Assembly (NCBI RefSeq): GCF_011683955.1
Contig: NZ_JAAQPI010000003.1
Coordinates: forward strand, 558,001 to 622,000
Length of the DNA stretch: 64,000 nt
Source of the DNA: Pseudomaricurvus alkylphenolicus
GTDB lineage: Bacteria; Pseudomonadota; Gammaproteobacteria; Pseudomonadales; Cellvibrionaceae
Reading direction: 5' to 3'
The notes below the pieces were generated by a model. It made no database searches. It had not been told where the DNA came from and saw nothing but the letters and a program-made list of their open reading frames with translations. Shown here piece by piece: positions 9,061 through 18,642 of the stretch; within the stretch, counting starts at the first letter, position 1, and the number at the start of each line of letters is the position of its first letter. The position numbers were made by a program, and so were the translations under genes.

Positions 9061-9088
9061 AATAAAAAGCCCCGATCAAAGCCGAGGC
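9061..9088 (-). terminator. Terminator of the small barrel gene (minus strand)
   Basis: On the minus strand, GCCTCG–loop–CGGGGC is followed by TTTTTATT. It lies 77 nt after the restored stop codon of the barrel gene at 9165, which supports that gene's extent. On the plus strand the hairpin is followed by AAGAGGAGAGA (9090–9100), a motif shared with 55988–55998. Confidence 0.65.
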
Positions 9089-9164
9089 AAAGAGGAGAGA
9101 GTCATGAAATCTACTTACTCAGAACGCGAGTTATAGAAAAAGTTTCATGGGCACTTCAATATAT

Positions 9165-9925
9165 TCAGAAACGAACCTTCAACCCTGCTGAAAAGCTCTC
9201 ATTATCCAGAGAACCGGTTTCGAACTCCGCACCGCCACCCAGCGTGCACACCATCAATCCGAATGAGTCCGACTCAGAACAATGCCCCTCGGGCTGTAAG
9301 CATTATGCAGTGGGTAATCGCGCTTTTGCCGGCCATAAGATAGCCCAACAGCATAGTTATAATCTGCCCAGGCACCGAGATGGCGAAAGCTAATGCCATA
9401 CCCATCTGTCTCGGTGCCCTGGCGATAATCCTCTTCTGCTCGAGAGAGGCTAAAGGCCAGCGTCGTGTTCCCCGCGAGATACTTGCCAACCGTCACCCTG
9501 TAGTCTTCAACGTCGAATTCGCTCACCCCCAAGTCCACCTCTTCGCGATGCAGGCGGCCCGCGGCGGCATACCAGCCACTGGCGGCATGGGTGTAGGTAC
9601 CTGACAACAAAAAAGCATCTGTTGAAGTGTCGGTTGACGCCTGATCGAAGTATCGGACAACATCAGAATGCCTATCTCCATAGATCAGACTCACGCCACT
9701 GGCACGACTGACAAATATCGCTTCACTCCGCGGAGCGCCTCTGGCATCGACAGGCGCGAAGAAATAACGAGCCTGCAGATACAGTGCACGACCCTCATCC
9801 ACCAGGTCATTGGCAGTGGCATCATCGTACTGCAGCTGCACCTCAGACTGAAAGGGTTCCGCTATCGACAAGGGGGCGATGAAGCCCGATAAAAAAACGC
9901 GGCGTACAAACGAGCTGATTGACAT
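9165..9925 (-). pseudogene. Small outer-membrane beta-barrel protein, frameshifted near its C-terminus
   Basis: The frame from ATG 9925 (AAGGAGG 6 nt upstream) gives 223 residues with a signal-like N-terminus and alternating amphipathic strands (e.g. EVQLQYDDAT, TTLAFSLSRAEED, WADYNYAVGLSYGRQKRDY), then stops at 9254. In another frame, entered between about 9285 and 9310, the barrel continues: SESDSFGLMVCTLGGGAEF, then a strand ending AGLKVRF-stop at 9165. A terminal aromatic strand ending in Phe is the outer-membrane assembly signal, so the intact protein would be about 250 residues. It is either a genuine pseudogene or a sequencing error. It is a porin-like barrel of no named family that I recognise. 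Confidence 0.7.
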
Positions 9926-9963
9926 GGGATAACCTCCTTTTGGTACAACTTTCCATGCATTGC

Positions 9964-9993
9964 AAATCGGACCCCCGATTGCGGGTCCGATTT
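9964..9993 (-). terminator. Stem-loop after the large DUF4214 gene
   Basis: A perfect inverted repeat AAATCGGACCC/GGGTCCGATTT with an 8-nt loop sits 18 nt after the stop of the 1597-residue gene and upstream of the barrel gene's ribosome site. Flanking T/A runs let it act in either direction. It separates the two genes transcriptionally. Confidence 0.75.
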
Positions 9994-10011
9994 TAAGGTG
10001 CGGTTCGCTGG

Positions 10012-13000
10012 CTACATGAAATCTGCAAAGTTTTCTGAACTCATCACGGTAGCATCGGCCACCCCCGCCAAAGTCAGAATATGGCTCACTTCACCTTCGT
10101 CAACCGCCGAATTGCCGTTGCCGTCGTCGAACAGAAACAGAGCCGAATCCACGCCATTGTCAGTCAGATAATAGAAGGCGTCGAAGCCATTAATCTGTGT
10201 GTTGAGCAGTACAAGTTCGGCCATCTGCGATGCAGCCTCCAGGTCAACAACATCGCTGCCAGTGTTTACCAACAATCCAGCATCGACGTTCAGAACGAAG
10301 CCCTCACCGGCGACATCACCTAGTTGAAACAAGGTGCCATCCCCCCGCAGATTGTCGCTGACCAGATGCGGGATCAGCACCGAGTCCGTGTCTGGGTTAA
10401 ATGATTCTGCGGCGTCTCCAATAGACTCTGCCGCCAGCGAATAGAGTCCGTCCGCCTGTGCGGAAAGGATTACCGAACCCTCCCCACTGGCGAGGATCAA
10501 TTGTTGTTCGAGATCCAGCTCCTCTAACAGCGCCTGCGGCAAGATCAGTTGACTGCCTGCTGTTAGTAACAAACCGCCGACACCATCCAGAGCGGCAACT
10601 GTAGACATATCTACCTCACCCTCGATGATGAGATCTGCTCCGCCCAGGTTTAATCGACCCGCTGTCAGTCGAGTATCAGACGTAAAGGTGATCTGGTCGC
10701 CCTCCTGGAGATCAAGGTTCCAGGTATAGTTAACACTGATATTCTCCTGAGTACCGGAGTCACCCGCACTAACGGCAGCGCCAAAAGCATAGTTGACAAA
10801 GTCATCTGGATTGTCTGCTGCTGCCGCCAACGTTTGGTAGGCCCCCAGTAAAGTGGCTTCTCTGGCTTCGCTGGGAGCTTGCTCAAATGCCTGCAGCGCC
10901 GCGTCGTAGGCAACCACTTTGGCTTCAAAGGCCGACCCGTCCATCTCTCCGATCAGGGTAGCGTCTACAACGACGTCTGCACCTTGGTTGGCCAGCCTGA
11001 AATCATCGGGGGAGACACCATCAATCACACTCAGGTTGACACTGCCGGATCCAGAGCCACTGATCTCGATCAATCGCAACGATTCACCAATAATCGCCGC
11101 CTCAGCGTCCGTTCCGAGAAGGCTCACATCAGCGATTCCGGACATGGCAATGCGCAACGTTTCTATATCACCATCGATGAGGTTCAAACTCACGATCTCA
11201 ATGGCGGCATCGCCGCCGGTCGTTAATACCGCTGTGTTCTCGCCGACAACACTGGAAAATTCGATTGCTCCAATGGCCAGCTGCGCACCGTAAGTGTTGA
11301 GCGCGATGTTCATGAGATCCAAGCCGGCATTCTCGCCTGCACGGATATCGCCTACGACATTCAGATCTCCTGGTAATGGTGTCTCACCCTGCTCTGACAT
11401 GAATTCGGAGGAAATTTTAAGACTGCTGAAATTCACATTGCCTGCATTTGGGGCTATCACGCCAGCGAGAGGAAAATCGCCAATGCTGGAACCCCCCTGT
11501 AATGTAAGACTCACGGACTCGGCCGAAAACTCTGGCTGTTGATTCAAAAACGCGTCTTCCGGCACCTGCGCAAAAGGTTCGACAACGATCTGGCGATGAA
11601 GGTATGACGGAAATCCAGGAATGGACTCTACAGAGAATATCTGAAGCGGAATATCCGCATGCAACCCCTCTATGAGAGATTCGATGTCGACACCCGACAC
11701 CAGACTGTCGAGAGCCTGGATAGCGCCCAGCTCTTGTCCATAACCGGAGGCGTCTATGGTGCCATTGAAAAAGCTGGAATCCCAAACAACGCGCGTGTCG
11801 CGATCGGACGCCCCATTGCCCAGGACGGTTATCGCACGTCCGGCCTGCTCCGCAGTCGTGAATATGATGCGTTCGCCAGCAGGGGCCTGTATCTCGCTGC
11901 CGGTACCATTGAAATCATACAGGCCTACGATGAAGCCACCCAAAATCGACGAATCGGATAGGGCCACATCTGCATTTCCGCCTGCAACAGTAGCATATTG
12001 ACCATTGGACAGAGCACCAAGCAGCAATGTACTGCTGCCACTGACGGAGACCCCACCAAAATCAATATCGATTCGATCACTGGAATCTCCCACATTCTCC
12101 AGAGCTTCCAATTGATCGATCAGAACATTGGCAACGTACCCGCAGTCGCTGTCACCACTGACGACGCTCCCACCATCGATCCCCTGAAACTGAGCCGCGG
12201 TCATTTCGAGGGTAGCATCCATGACCAAGGGATCGATCAACACGGTGTCAGCCCCACCCAGAGTGGTTTCGGCATGCAACTCCGCCCCTGCAGCCCAGAT
12301 GGTCACCAGACCAACGTTGATTCCGTTGCCAGCCATCAAATCCAGGTCCAGAGCATGGTCATTTAAATCCGTTACATTGACGGTAACCTCGGCGCCCTCT
12401 GCAGGCAGGAAGTTCTCAACCCCAACCGCTTCAATAAAGTCGGCGCTGAAGGTCCAGGTACCACTGCCCAGGGACTTCAAGCCCTCCAGATCCACCGGCG
12501 TGCGCTCATAACCGTCCTCGCTCTGTAGCAAGGTGACATTCGAGGGCGACTCCAGTGATGTTCCCGCGGGCAGGGTTCCTCCCTTCACACCGGTAAACAC
12601 CGTGGTGTAGGGATTGAAATCCAGGCCCGCGTCGGTGATTACCACATTGCCTTCTGCGTACTGAACTCCAGCTTCGGTGAAATATTTATCCAGTTGCTCC
12701 GCACTCAGGGTCAAGGTAGCGCCGTTTGCCACGTAAACCTGCAACTGCAGATGCTCCCCCAACAGACTCAGGTCCAGCATCTCGCTCAGGGTGGCATCTT
12801 GCTCCAGGTGGATGTTCAATACTGCCTGCTGCTGACCAAACTCGTCAGGCATCACTTGCCAGCTGGCTTCACTGAGCTGGTCCAATTGCGAAGCATTCAT
12901 GGACAGGTAGCCGCCATGGGGAATTTCTATGGCATCAATACCCGTCAGGGTGACATTCGTGAAATTGTTATGACAATCCGCCATCTGCAAGGTCAGCTTC

Positions 13001-14805
13001 CCCGTCACCCGACTGGCATCCACCGATTCCAGCTCGGGAAGACCGACCAAACCACCAGCCAGGGTGACATCCGCCGATGAAGACAGCACCAGGTTCTTGA
13101 CACTGTCGCCCGCCAGGGACTCAATGACAGAATCACCACCCACTACATCGACTTGAAGGCGCTCGGTATTATTGATGTCAATCCCAGCCACCTTTAGGGT
13201 ACGGGGTGCAAAGCTCTCTGCCAGACTGGTCACCGTCACCACGGACTGCTCCACCAGTTCAGCATAACTGGCGGACAAACTACCGATACTGTCGTAGCCA
13301 CCGGAAAACGTCTGCAGGCCATCACCTTCCATCAGAAAGTGGGTGCTGGTCGGTACGTTCAGAAAGCTGACGGTGCCCAAGGGATTGCTCTTCAAGCCCA
13401 GAATTTCAATATCCCTGCTATCGCTGCTGAACATAATGTGGTGCTTTAGATCCTCCCCATCTGCCGCATCGTAGAGCGAAGTGACCATATAGATGGGCAC
13501 ACCAGCCGTACTAAAACCGTGACCCGTACCTTCGACGTTTCCACCAAGTCCAATATCAATGCGTGTCCCTGAATTGTTGCCCTGTATAATCCAGTGCTCA
13601 CACCCTGCCGGGACCGGCTGAATGTCGTCAACCTTCACCTCGTGAAAGTTGAGGAGGCTCATCCCCAGCAGCTGGCCCTCCAACGCACTGAAATCAACGC
13701 TAAACCCTGACCCCAACTCAACCGGCTGCAGAAAAGTCAGGTCCTCGCTGGCCGTGATAATCAGCTCATTGCCAATATACGAGTCTCTGGAGATATCTAT
13801 AAGGGGCGACTCTGGAAAATTAATAATAATTGTAGAGAAGTACGAATAGGGACCATCGTGCAAGGGCCTATCAAATCCTGTCAGGGACCGCTGTATCTCA
13901 ATGTCGTTGGCAGTATCGAAGCTGTCGGACAGGCTGCCGGCGTAGTCATAGTGAAGAACATCACAGGGGTCGACTGAAAAATAGGGTTGAAACCCAATGT
14001 CCGCATCCACTACCACAACCTTGCCCTGCTGCCCTGCAACCTTTCTTACGCCTTCATTGACAAACACTCCGGCCAGCTGCTCCGCACTCAGCGTTAAGAC
14101 TGCTTCGTTTGAGATATTGGCAACCAGGTGGACATCGGGATTGGCCTCAAGGTTCGACATCTCCGACAGTTGCAGGTCCTGGGCCACGTCAATCTCTATT
14201 GTGGGCGTAACATCAATGATTGAATTGTCAAAGTCGTAGGGGCTCAGGTACTCAATATCAATAGCGTCGGAAGCCAGTATATACGCCTGATCGGCTGACA
14301 GAGTCAGCGTCACACTGCCCAGCAACGTCAATTGCTTTACTTCACCAACATCGACACCGACCATCGCCAACAGTTCATCAAGAGTCGTGTCCTGCGCCAC
14401 TAACAGCTCTAGCTGACCATCCGAGTCAATCCCCGCGCCAACGGCCTCTATCTTCTTGGCCAAGTTGAATTGGTCAGACGCCCCTGCCCCATTGATCAAC
14501 GCCAAAACCAACTGATCGGCATTCACCCCGGCGCCACCGCCACTGACCCAGTACTCCAACCCCTCGGGATTGGGCTCCCTATTGAACAGATTGTGGTACA
14601 GATCGATAACCATCTCTTCACGGCTCATAGAGCCTTGACCCTGAAGATATTCGGGTTGTTCATTGACGATGTTGGCGCGAAACTGCTCTAAGGTGAGATG
14701 ACCGCTTTCGATCTCCTCTGCCCAGTAGGCAAGTCCTGCGTCAGCGGCAGGGCGACCGAGAAGGCCCATAAATATTTGTTGAATCTGCTCCGAAACGGTA
14801 GGCAC
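10012..14805 (-). CDS. Giant DUF4214 protein, probable type I secretion substrate (1597 aa)
   Basis: A probable secreted or surface protein of unknown function. Residues 1–120 form a DUF4214 domain (SEQIQQIFMGLLGRPAADAG… then LYHNLFNREPNPEGLEYW). It is followed by about 1400 residues of repetitive, acidic, Gly/Leu/Asp-rich beta-type sequence with recurring short motifs such as LTLSAEQL, VVVTDAGLDF-like and LGGADTVLI. There is no signal peptide. The C-terminus (ILTLAGVADATVMSSENFADFM, given here only to mark its character) matches the short hydrophobic/acidic tail typical of type I secretion substrates. Start GTG 14805 has AAGGAG 6 nt upstream. No ABC exporter of that system is in the window. 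It has a shorter tandem paralogue upstream. Confidence 0.85.
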   Translation of the reverse strand: MPTVSEQIQQIFMGLLGRPAADAGLAYWAEEIESGHLTLEQFRANIVNEQPEYLQGQGSMSREEMVIDLYHNLFNREPNPEGLEYWVSGGGAGVNADQLVLALINGAGASDQFNLAKKIEAVGAGIDSDGQLELLVAQDTTLDELLAMVGVDVGEVKQLTLLGSVTLTLSADQAYILASDAIDIEYLSPYDFDNSIIDVTPTIEIDVAQDLQLSEMSNLEANPDVHLVANISNEAVLTLSAEQLAGVFVNEGVRKVAGQQGKVVVVDADIGFQPYFSVDPCDVLHYDYAGSLSDSFDTANDIEIQRSLTGFDRPLHDGPYSYFSTIIINFPESPLIDISRDSYIGNELIITASEDLTFLQPVELGSGFSVDFSALEGQLLGMSLLNFHEVKVDDIQPVPAGCEHWIIQGNNSGTRIDIGLGGNVEGTGHGFSTAGVPIYMVTSLYDAADGEDLKHHIMFSSDSRDIEILGLKSNPLGTVSFLNVPTSTHFLMEGDGLQTFSGGYDSIGSLSASYAELVEQSVVTVTSLAESFAPRTLKVAGIDINNTERLQVDVVGGDSVIESLAGDSVKNLVLSSSADVTLAGGLVGLPELESVDASRVTGKLTLQMADCHNNFTNVTLTGIDAIEIPHGGYLSMNASQLDQLSEASWQVMPDEFGQQQAVLNIHLEQDATLSEMLDLSLLGEHLQLQVYVANGATLTLSAEQLDKYFTEAGVQYAEGNVVITDAGLDFNPYTTVFTGVKGGTLPAGTSLESPSNVTLLQSEDGYERTPVDLEGLKSLGSGTWTFSADFIEAVGVENFLPAEGAEVTVNVTDLNDHALDLDLMAGNGINVGLVTIWAAGAELHAETTLGGADTVLIDPLVMDATLEMTAAQFQGIDGGSVVSGDSDCGYVANVLIDQLEALENVGDSSDRIDIDFGGVSVSGSSTLLLGALSNGQYATVAGGNADVALSDSSILGGFIVGLYDFNGTGSEIQAPAGERIIFTTAEQAGRAITVLGNGASDRDTRVVWDSSFFNGTIDASGYGQELGAIQALDSLVSGVDIESLIEGLHADIPLQIFSVESIPGFPSYLHRQIVVEPFAQVPEDAFLNQQPEFSAESVSLTLQGGSSIGDFPLAGVIAPNAGNVNFSSLKISSEFMSEQGETPLPGDLNVVGDIRAGENAGLDLMNIALNTYGAQLAIGAIEFSSVVGENTAVLTTGGDAAIEIVSLNLIDGDIETLRIAMSGIADVSLLGTDAEAAIIGESLRLIEISGSGSGSVNLSVIDGVSPDDFRLANQGADVVVDATLIGEMDGSAFEAKVVAYDAALQAFEQAPSEAREATLLGAYQTLAAAADNPDDFVNYAFGAAVSAGDSGTQENISVNYTWNLDLQEGDQITFTSDTRLTAGRLNLGGADLIIEGEVDMSTVAALDGVGGLLLTAGSQLILPQALLEELDLEQQLILASGEGSVILSAQADGLYSLAAESIGDAAESFNPDTDSVLIPHLVSDNLRGDGTLFQLGDVAGEGFVLNVDAGLLVNTGSDVVDLEAASQMAELVLLNTQINGFDAFYYLTDNGVDSALFLFDDGNGNSAVDEGEVSHILTLAGVADATVMSSENFADFM

Positions 14806-14929
14806 ACGGCACTCCTTTGCATGTATCGATGGTCAAATAGCCGGGAATTATAGAGGGAAGTGGTTGATACAAACAACGCCCATTCATCGCGGCCTTCTTC
14901 CCATGAACCGTCTTGGGACTAACGGGGTT

Positions 14930-16738
14930 CTAGACAAGAATGGCCTCTGCCTGGCTTGGCTGACCCAACAGAGGAACAATTTGATCTGTAGTCGAAGGTG
15001 GATATTTGACGCGAATTTCTGAGCCGACAGGAAGCTCAGAAAACACCTCCTCTCCAACTTCATCATAAAGGGCGCCCCATAACTCGATATATCCCAATTC
15101 AGCTGCGTAACCGGAAAGATCGATATCACCTTCCTGCTTTGTCCCCTCTAGATCGGAGAAGTCCCAGATGACATGTGTATTGCGCTCAGGCTCTCCATAT
15201 ACCTGGATGGGGCGTTCAGCCTGCACGGCTGTCGAAAAAACGACTTCGTCAGCAGGCAAGGTGTCACCATAGTCAACCAGAATCACGGAGAAATCGCCTA
15301 GGTCTGCCGATTCTGCGAATACGACCTCGTGGCCCCCGAACTCACTGTCTGATAAAGCACCCTCGTAATGATCCCATAGAAACAATTCGGTGCTGCCAGA
15401 GACAGCGACGTTGCTTAGATTGATATCAACGTCTGCGCTTTGGAGCATAGCCAGCTGATCCACAACCACATTGACGGGATGTTCAGTGCCCTCCTCAATA
15501 ATAACGCCAGACTCTATGCCCATAAATTGCGCTGCGGTTAGATCGAAAGTTTCGGGGCCAAACTCAGCTTCTACTCTGACCTCGTCGGCTCCGCCAAGGT
15601 TTGTGGATTCGTGTAATTCAGCCCCTTGGCCATCTATGGTGACTACACCGATGTCGAAACCAGCTGCTTGTAACACATCCAAGTCGAGCCGCTGCCCCCC
15701 AAGATCCAAGACGTTAATAGTAGCCTCGGCACTGTCTGCAAGTGAGAAGTTCTCTACTCCGATCCTATCGATCTGATTCGCAGTTAACGTATAGACACCC
15801 GATGACAACGATTGAGCATCCAAAGACCCGAAGGCGCGTTCGTGCCCGTAAAGATTCCTCTCTACTGTCACCGCCTCCCCGAATGCTGGCGTCTCCGATA
15901 GGGTGCCACCAAGTCCGAAGTATCTGGAATGGTCAAAAGGATCGAACCCCAGCCCCGCATCGGTGATAGTTATTGACCCTGATTGTTCCTCGGAAAGACG
16001 GATACCCTGACGGGCGAAATTAACCTCCAGTTCTTCAGCACTGATAGTCAACGATGCTCCTCCTGAAATCACCGCCTTTAGCTTCAATCCAGGTATGCCC
16101 AATTCCGGACCGATAGCTTCGGACAACAGCAAATCAGAGGAGACATTCAGTTCAACACTCGCCTGGGCATCCACTTCATGGTATTTAACGCTCAGAATCC
16201 TCGCGCTAAACAGTTCAGCATAATTATCCTCAATCGAGAGGGTCGCTCCCCGGTCTAAGACAATCTGCTGGATTCCGCTCAAATCAGAGGCATCTGTACC
16301 CAACAACTCTGCCAAGGAGGTATCTTCGGTGACAACCAGCACTTTCCCACCGGCACCATTAGAGGGGAGTTGAGATACCTCTACCTTCAACTCCAGCACT
16401 TCTCGGTCCCGTTCAGAGGCCCCGTTGATCAACGCCAACACCAGTTGATCAAAGTTCACACTGGAGCCACCACCATTCAACCAGTATTCCAGACCTGCTG
16501 GCTCAGGAGCTCGCTGAAACAGATTGTCGTATAAGGTGATGATCGCTTGCTCGCGATCCATAGAGCCCAGGCCTTCGGCGTAGTCTGGTTGCTCATTAAC
16601 AATATTGGCTCTAAATTGCTCAATGGTCAGCTTGCCGGTAGAGATCTCCTCTTCCCAGTAGTCGTGTCCTTGCTGATTAGCGACACGGCCAAGCAGGCCT
16701 ATATAGATTTGTTGAATTTGCTCAGAGAGGGTGACCAC
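14930..16738 (-). CDS. Shorter DUF4214 paralogue of the giant protein (602 aa)
   Basis: A tandem paralogue of the downstream 1597-residue protein. It shares the DUF4214 N-terminus (SEQIQQIYIGLLGRVANQQG, LFQRAPEPAGLEYWLNGGGS) and then aligns along its length to about residues 690–1080 of the large protein: ITDAGLGFDPF / ITDAGLDFNPY, GVENFSLADSAEATINVLDL / GVENFLPAEGAEVTVNVTDL, HVIWDFSD / RVVWDSSF. It stops where the large protein goes on for about 500 more residues, so it lacks the secretion-type tail. Start: the first GTG at 16744 overlaps the AAGGAG ribosome site. GTG 16738 has normal spacing and aligns with the paralogue's start, so I prefer it. Both genes share GCAAAGGAGTGCC upstream. Confidence 0.82.
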   Translation of the reverse strand: MVTLSEQIQQIYIGLLGRVANQQGHDYWEEEISTGKLTIEQFRANIVNEQPDYAEGLGSMDREQAIITLYDNLFQRAPEPAGLEYWLNGGGSSVNFDQLVLALINGASERDREVLELKVEVSQLPSNGAGGKVLVVTEDTSLAELLGTDASDLSGIQQIVLDRGATLSIEDNYAELFSARILSVKYHEVDAQASVELNVSSDLLLSEAIGPELGIPGLKLKAVISGGASLTISAEELEVNFARQGIRLSEEQSGSITITDAGLGFDPFDHSRYFGLGGTLSETPAFGEAVTVERNLYGHERAFGSLDAQSLSSGVYTLTANQIDRIGVENFSLADSAEATINVLDLGGQRLDLDVLQAAGFDIGVVTIDGQGAELHESTNLGGADEVRVEAEFGPETFDLTAAQFMGIESGVIIEEGTEHPVNVVVDQLAMLQSADVDINLSNVAVSGSTELFLWDHYEGALSDSEFGGHEVVFAESADLGDFSVILVDYGDTLPADEVVFSTAVQAERPIQVYGEPERNTHVIWDFSDLEGTKQEGDIDLSGYAAELGYIELWGALYDEVGEEVFSELPVGSEIRVKYPPSTTDQIVPLLGQPSQAEAILV

Positions 16739-16977
16739 AGGCACTCCTTTGCTCGTGTAGATGTGTAGAAAACCGTGGGATTATAGGGATTGAAGAGTCA
16801 TTAGGGAATCGGAGCCGTCAGGAATCCTTGTTTCTACTCCCCTGCCGAGTCTACGAGATATTCCGCAATTACCGAAATCCTGTCATTTTTAAAAGCAAGC
16901 TCAAACCAACAGCGGACCGGCGCATCTATCGACCGCCGGCCGCAACCGACGGAGCCCGACAACTCTTTGGTAAAACA

Positions 16978-17343
16978 CTATTGTTTATGTGATAGGTGTA
17001 AGCACTGGGCTTTCCATTGATCACCATCCTTCAGCCAAAATTCACTGAAGTTGAATCGGCGTATGACCTGGTCGCCAACCACAATAGTGCCGGAGCCGAT
17101 AACCTGGCAGGCGCAGTCATTGCCCAGATAGGAGACGTCAGTTTCTTGCTTTTCAGCCCCTGGCGGAAACCAAACCCCGGTAGCTATTTTGTTAGCAATG
17201 GAGCTTAGTCGCTCTTCCTGGTCTTCCAGGCCCAGCTCAGAAAGAACCATATAGTTGGGAAACTCCATGGTTTTTAAAGCCTCGATATCTCCAGCAAAAT
17301 AGGTTTCAATCCACTTTTTGCGTACTGCTTTTAAATCTTCCAT
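16978..17343 (-). CDS. SnoaL/NTF2-like small protein
   Basis: A 121-residue alpha+beta cone protein of the SnoaL/DUF4440 type: N-terminal helices (RKKWIETYFAGDIEALKTM), then strands ending FNFSEFWLKDGDQWKAQCLHLS, typical of this fold. Members are small enzymes or ligand-binding proteins, and the sequence gives no substrate. It is monocistronic, and the start ATG 17343 lacks a strong ribosome site. The 16745–16977 gap upstream of its neighbours shows nothing recognisable. Confidence 0.7.
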   Translation of the reverse strand: MEDLKAVRKKWIETYFAGDIEALKTMEFPNYMVLSELGLEDQEERLSSIANKIATGVWFPPGAEKQETDVSYLGNDCACQVIGSGTIVVGDQVIRRFNFSEFWLKDGDQWKAQCLHLSHKQ

Positions 17344-17492
17344 TGTTGACTACCACGTAAAATTTAACCGAATGATATACCTTGCCTCAGGCTTGTATAT
17401 CGCCTTTTCTGTAGTGGGTGTGTAAGTGCCATGGACTTGTGGTGCTGTCCATATAAATATCACCCCCCTTGATTAAGCCTGCAAACCGCTGG

Positions 17493-17534
17493 TTGACTCT
17501 CATCTCGCACAACTTTAATATGACATTGTCATAT
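17493..17534 (+). promoter_or_regulatory. Sigma70-type promoter overlapped by a perfect palindrome
   Basis: TTGACT (17493–17498), a 17-nt spacer and TAATAT (17516–17521) make a good promoter. A perfect 8-1-8 palindrome ATATGACA-T-TGTCATAT (17518–17534) covers the -10 region and start point, the position of a repressor operator. It reads towards the tyrosine phosphatase gene at 17656. The repressor is not identified. Confidence 0.65.
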
Positions 17535-17655
17535 ATAAAAAGATGTTGAGCAACAGTACAAAACCTCGCTGAAATAAACACGGTTATTTGCCTTGCGGAT
17601 AGGTACAAGAAACCTGGCAACAGCAGACTTAAAACAACAGAAAAGGAACCACGGA

Positions 17656-18429
17656 GTGAGTCGCAGAATCGCTATGGACAATTGCCCCAATTTTCGCCAA
17701 TTGGGTGGTTATCAATCTCGCTCTGGCGGCACAGTAAAGCATAACCTGTTATTTCGCTCCGGCTCCCTGGCCGAGCTGAGCGACAGTGATCTGCAACGCC
17801 TCGCCGACCTAAACCTGTCTATTATTATTGACTTCCGTCGTGACAGCGAAGTGCAACAAAACCCTTATCGCCTGCCTGCCAACCTCGCAGACAAGCAAAA
17901 GCAATTGACTGTAGCTCCTGGCAGTCTGGCGGCTGCGTTTGAAAAAGGCTGCGCCACTCATGCCGCGCAATATATGGTCGACGTCAATCGCACCCTCGCA
18001 CTTGAACATAGAGATGCCTTTTCCGATTTTTTACACGAGGCACTGAATGTTGAAAACGGTGGCCTCCTCTTTCACTGCAACGCTGGCAAAGATCGCACAG
18101 GTATCGCCGCCGCGTTGATTCTTATGGCTTTGGACATCCCTCGCGAGCAAATTATCGGGGATTACTTGCTGACAGGGGAATATTTTGTACCTGAAGAGCA
18201 GGCGCCCACGGTACTGCAGCGCCTGAAGGATTTCGACGATGACATTGATATCGAAAAAGGTTCTGCCATGGAAGCTCTTCTGCCCCTGATGAGTGTAAGG
18301 CGCGAGTATATACAATCTGCACTTGATGCAGTCGATACAGTCTACGGCAACGAGAGCAACTATCTCAGCGAGGCATTAAATTTCGACAGTAAAAAACAAC
18401 AGGCATTAAGAGTAAAATATCTCGACTAG
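17656..18429 (+). CDS. Tyrosine-type protein phosphatase (Y_phosphatase3 family)
   Basis: A predicted cytoplasmic phosphatase of 257 residues. The family N-terminus NFRQLGGYQSRSGGTVKHN is followed by LLFRSGSLAELSDSDLQ and the general-acid region IIIDFRRDSE. The active-site loop HCNAGKDRTG has catalytic Cys141 and Arg147 (CX5R). Members remove phosphate from phosphotyrosine, phosphoserine or phosphoinositides. The frame is open from 17593 (TTG), but GTG 17656 has AAAGGA at good spacing. ATG 17674 is an alternative. It converges on the 53-residue peptide gene and faces the HprK-like kinase cluster, so it might reverse that kinase's action. This last link is inference only. Confidence 0.88.
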   Translation: MSRRIAMDNCPNFRQLGGYQSRSGGTVKHNLLFRSGSLAELSDSDLQRLADLNLSIIIDFRRDSEVQQNPYRLPANLADKQKQLTVAPGSLAAAFEKGCATHAAQYMVDVNRTLALEHRDAFSDFLHEALNVENGGLLFHCNAGKDRTGIAAALILMALDIPREQIIGDYLLTGEYFVPEEQAPTVLQRLKDFDDDIDIEKGSAMEALLPLMSVRREYIQSALDAVDTVYGNESNYLSEALNFDSKKQQALRVKYLD

Positions 18430-18480
18430 AAGAAGTGTTTACTCTGCAATGTAGATACCGCAGTCCTGTCCGCCACGACT

Positions 18481-18642
18481 TCAGTTAATTGTAGATTCAG
18501 ATTCGTAAGGATCAAACTGTGCGCTGGCCTGCTCTGCTGTCAGTAACAATGTGACGGCTGGCGCCACCACAGCTGCTTTGCCTGCAGTTTCAAGGAACTT
18601 GCGACGGGATTCATTTTCAAGCTGTTCGTTGTCGTTAGTCAT
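18481..18642 (-). CDS. 53-residue twin-arginine leader peptide (putative modified-peptide precursor)
   Basis: A short gene with AAGGA 9 nt before ATG 18642. The product has a charged N-terminus, the twin-arginine motif SRRKFLE (residues 12–18), a hydrophobic stretch AAVVAPAVTLLL (23–34) and a possible AxA cleavage site ASA at 39–41. Cleavage would leave only a 12-residue tail, QFDPYESESTIN, with one Tyr, two Ser and one Thr. It is the last gene of the strand-coherent nucleotidyltransferase–kinase cluster, 158 nt after the kinase. It may be a precursor peptide for the kinase/nucleotidyltransferase, or the remains of a Tat-exported protein. The small size and intact reading frame favour a real gene. 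Confidence 0.65.
   Translation of the reverse strand: MTNDNEQLENESRRKFLETAGKAAVVAPAVTLLLTAEQASAQFDPYESESTIN

Noticed and set aside
8844-9062. 72-codon minus-strand frame next to tRNA-Met, ending in GSTMVAPIKKG over the GGTGCTACC double repeat; possible integrase remnant or attachment site
   Set aside because: No recombinase motif is visible, no duplicate of the tRNA 3' end was found further downstream, and the neighbouring gene is not phage-like.
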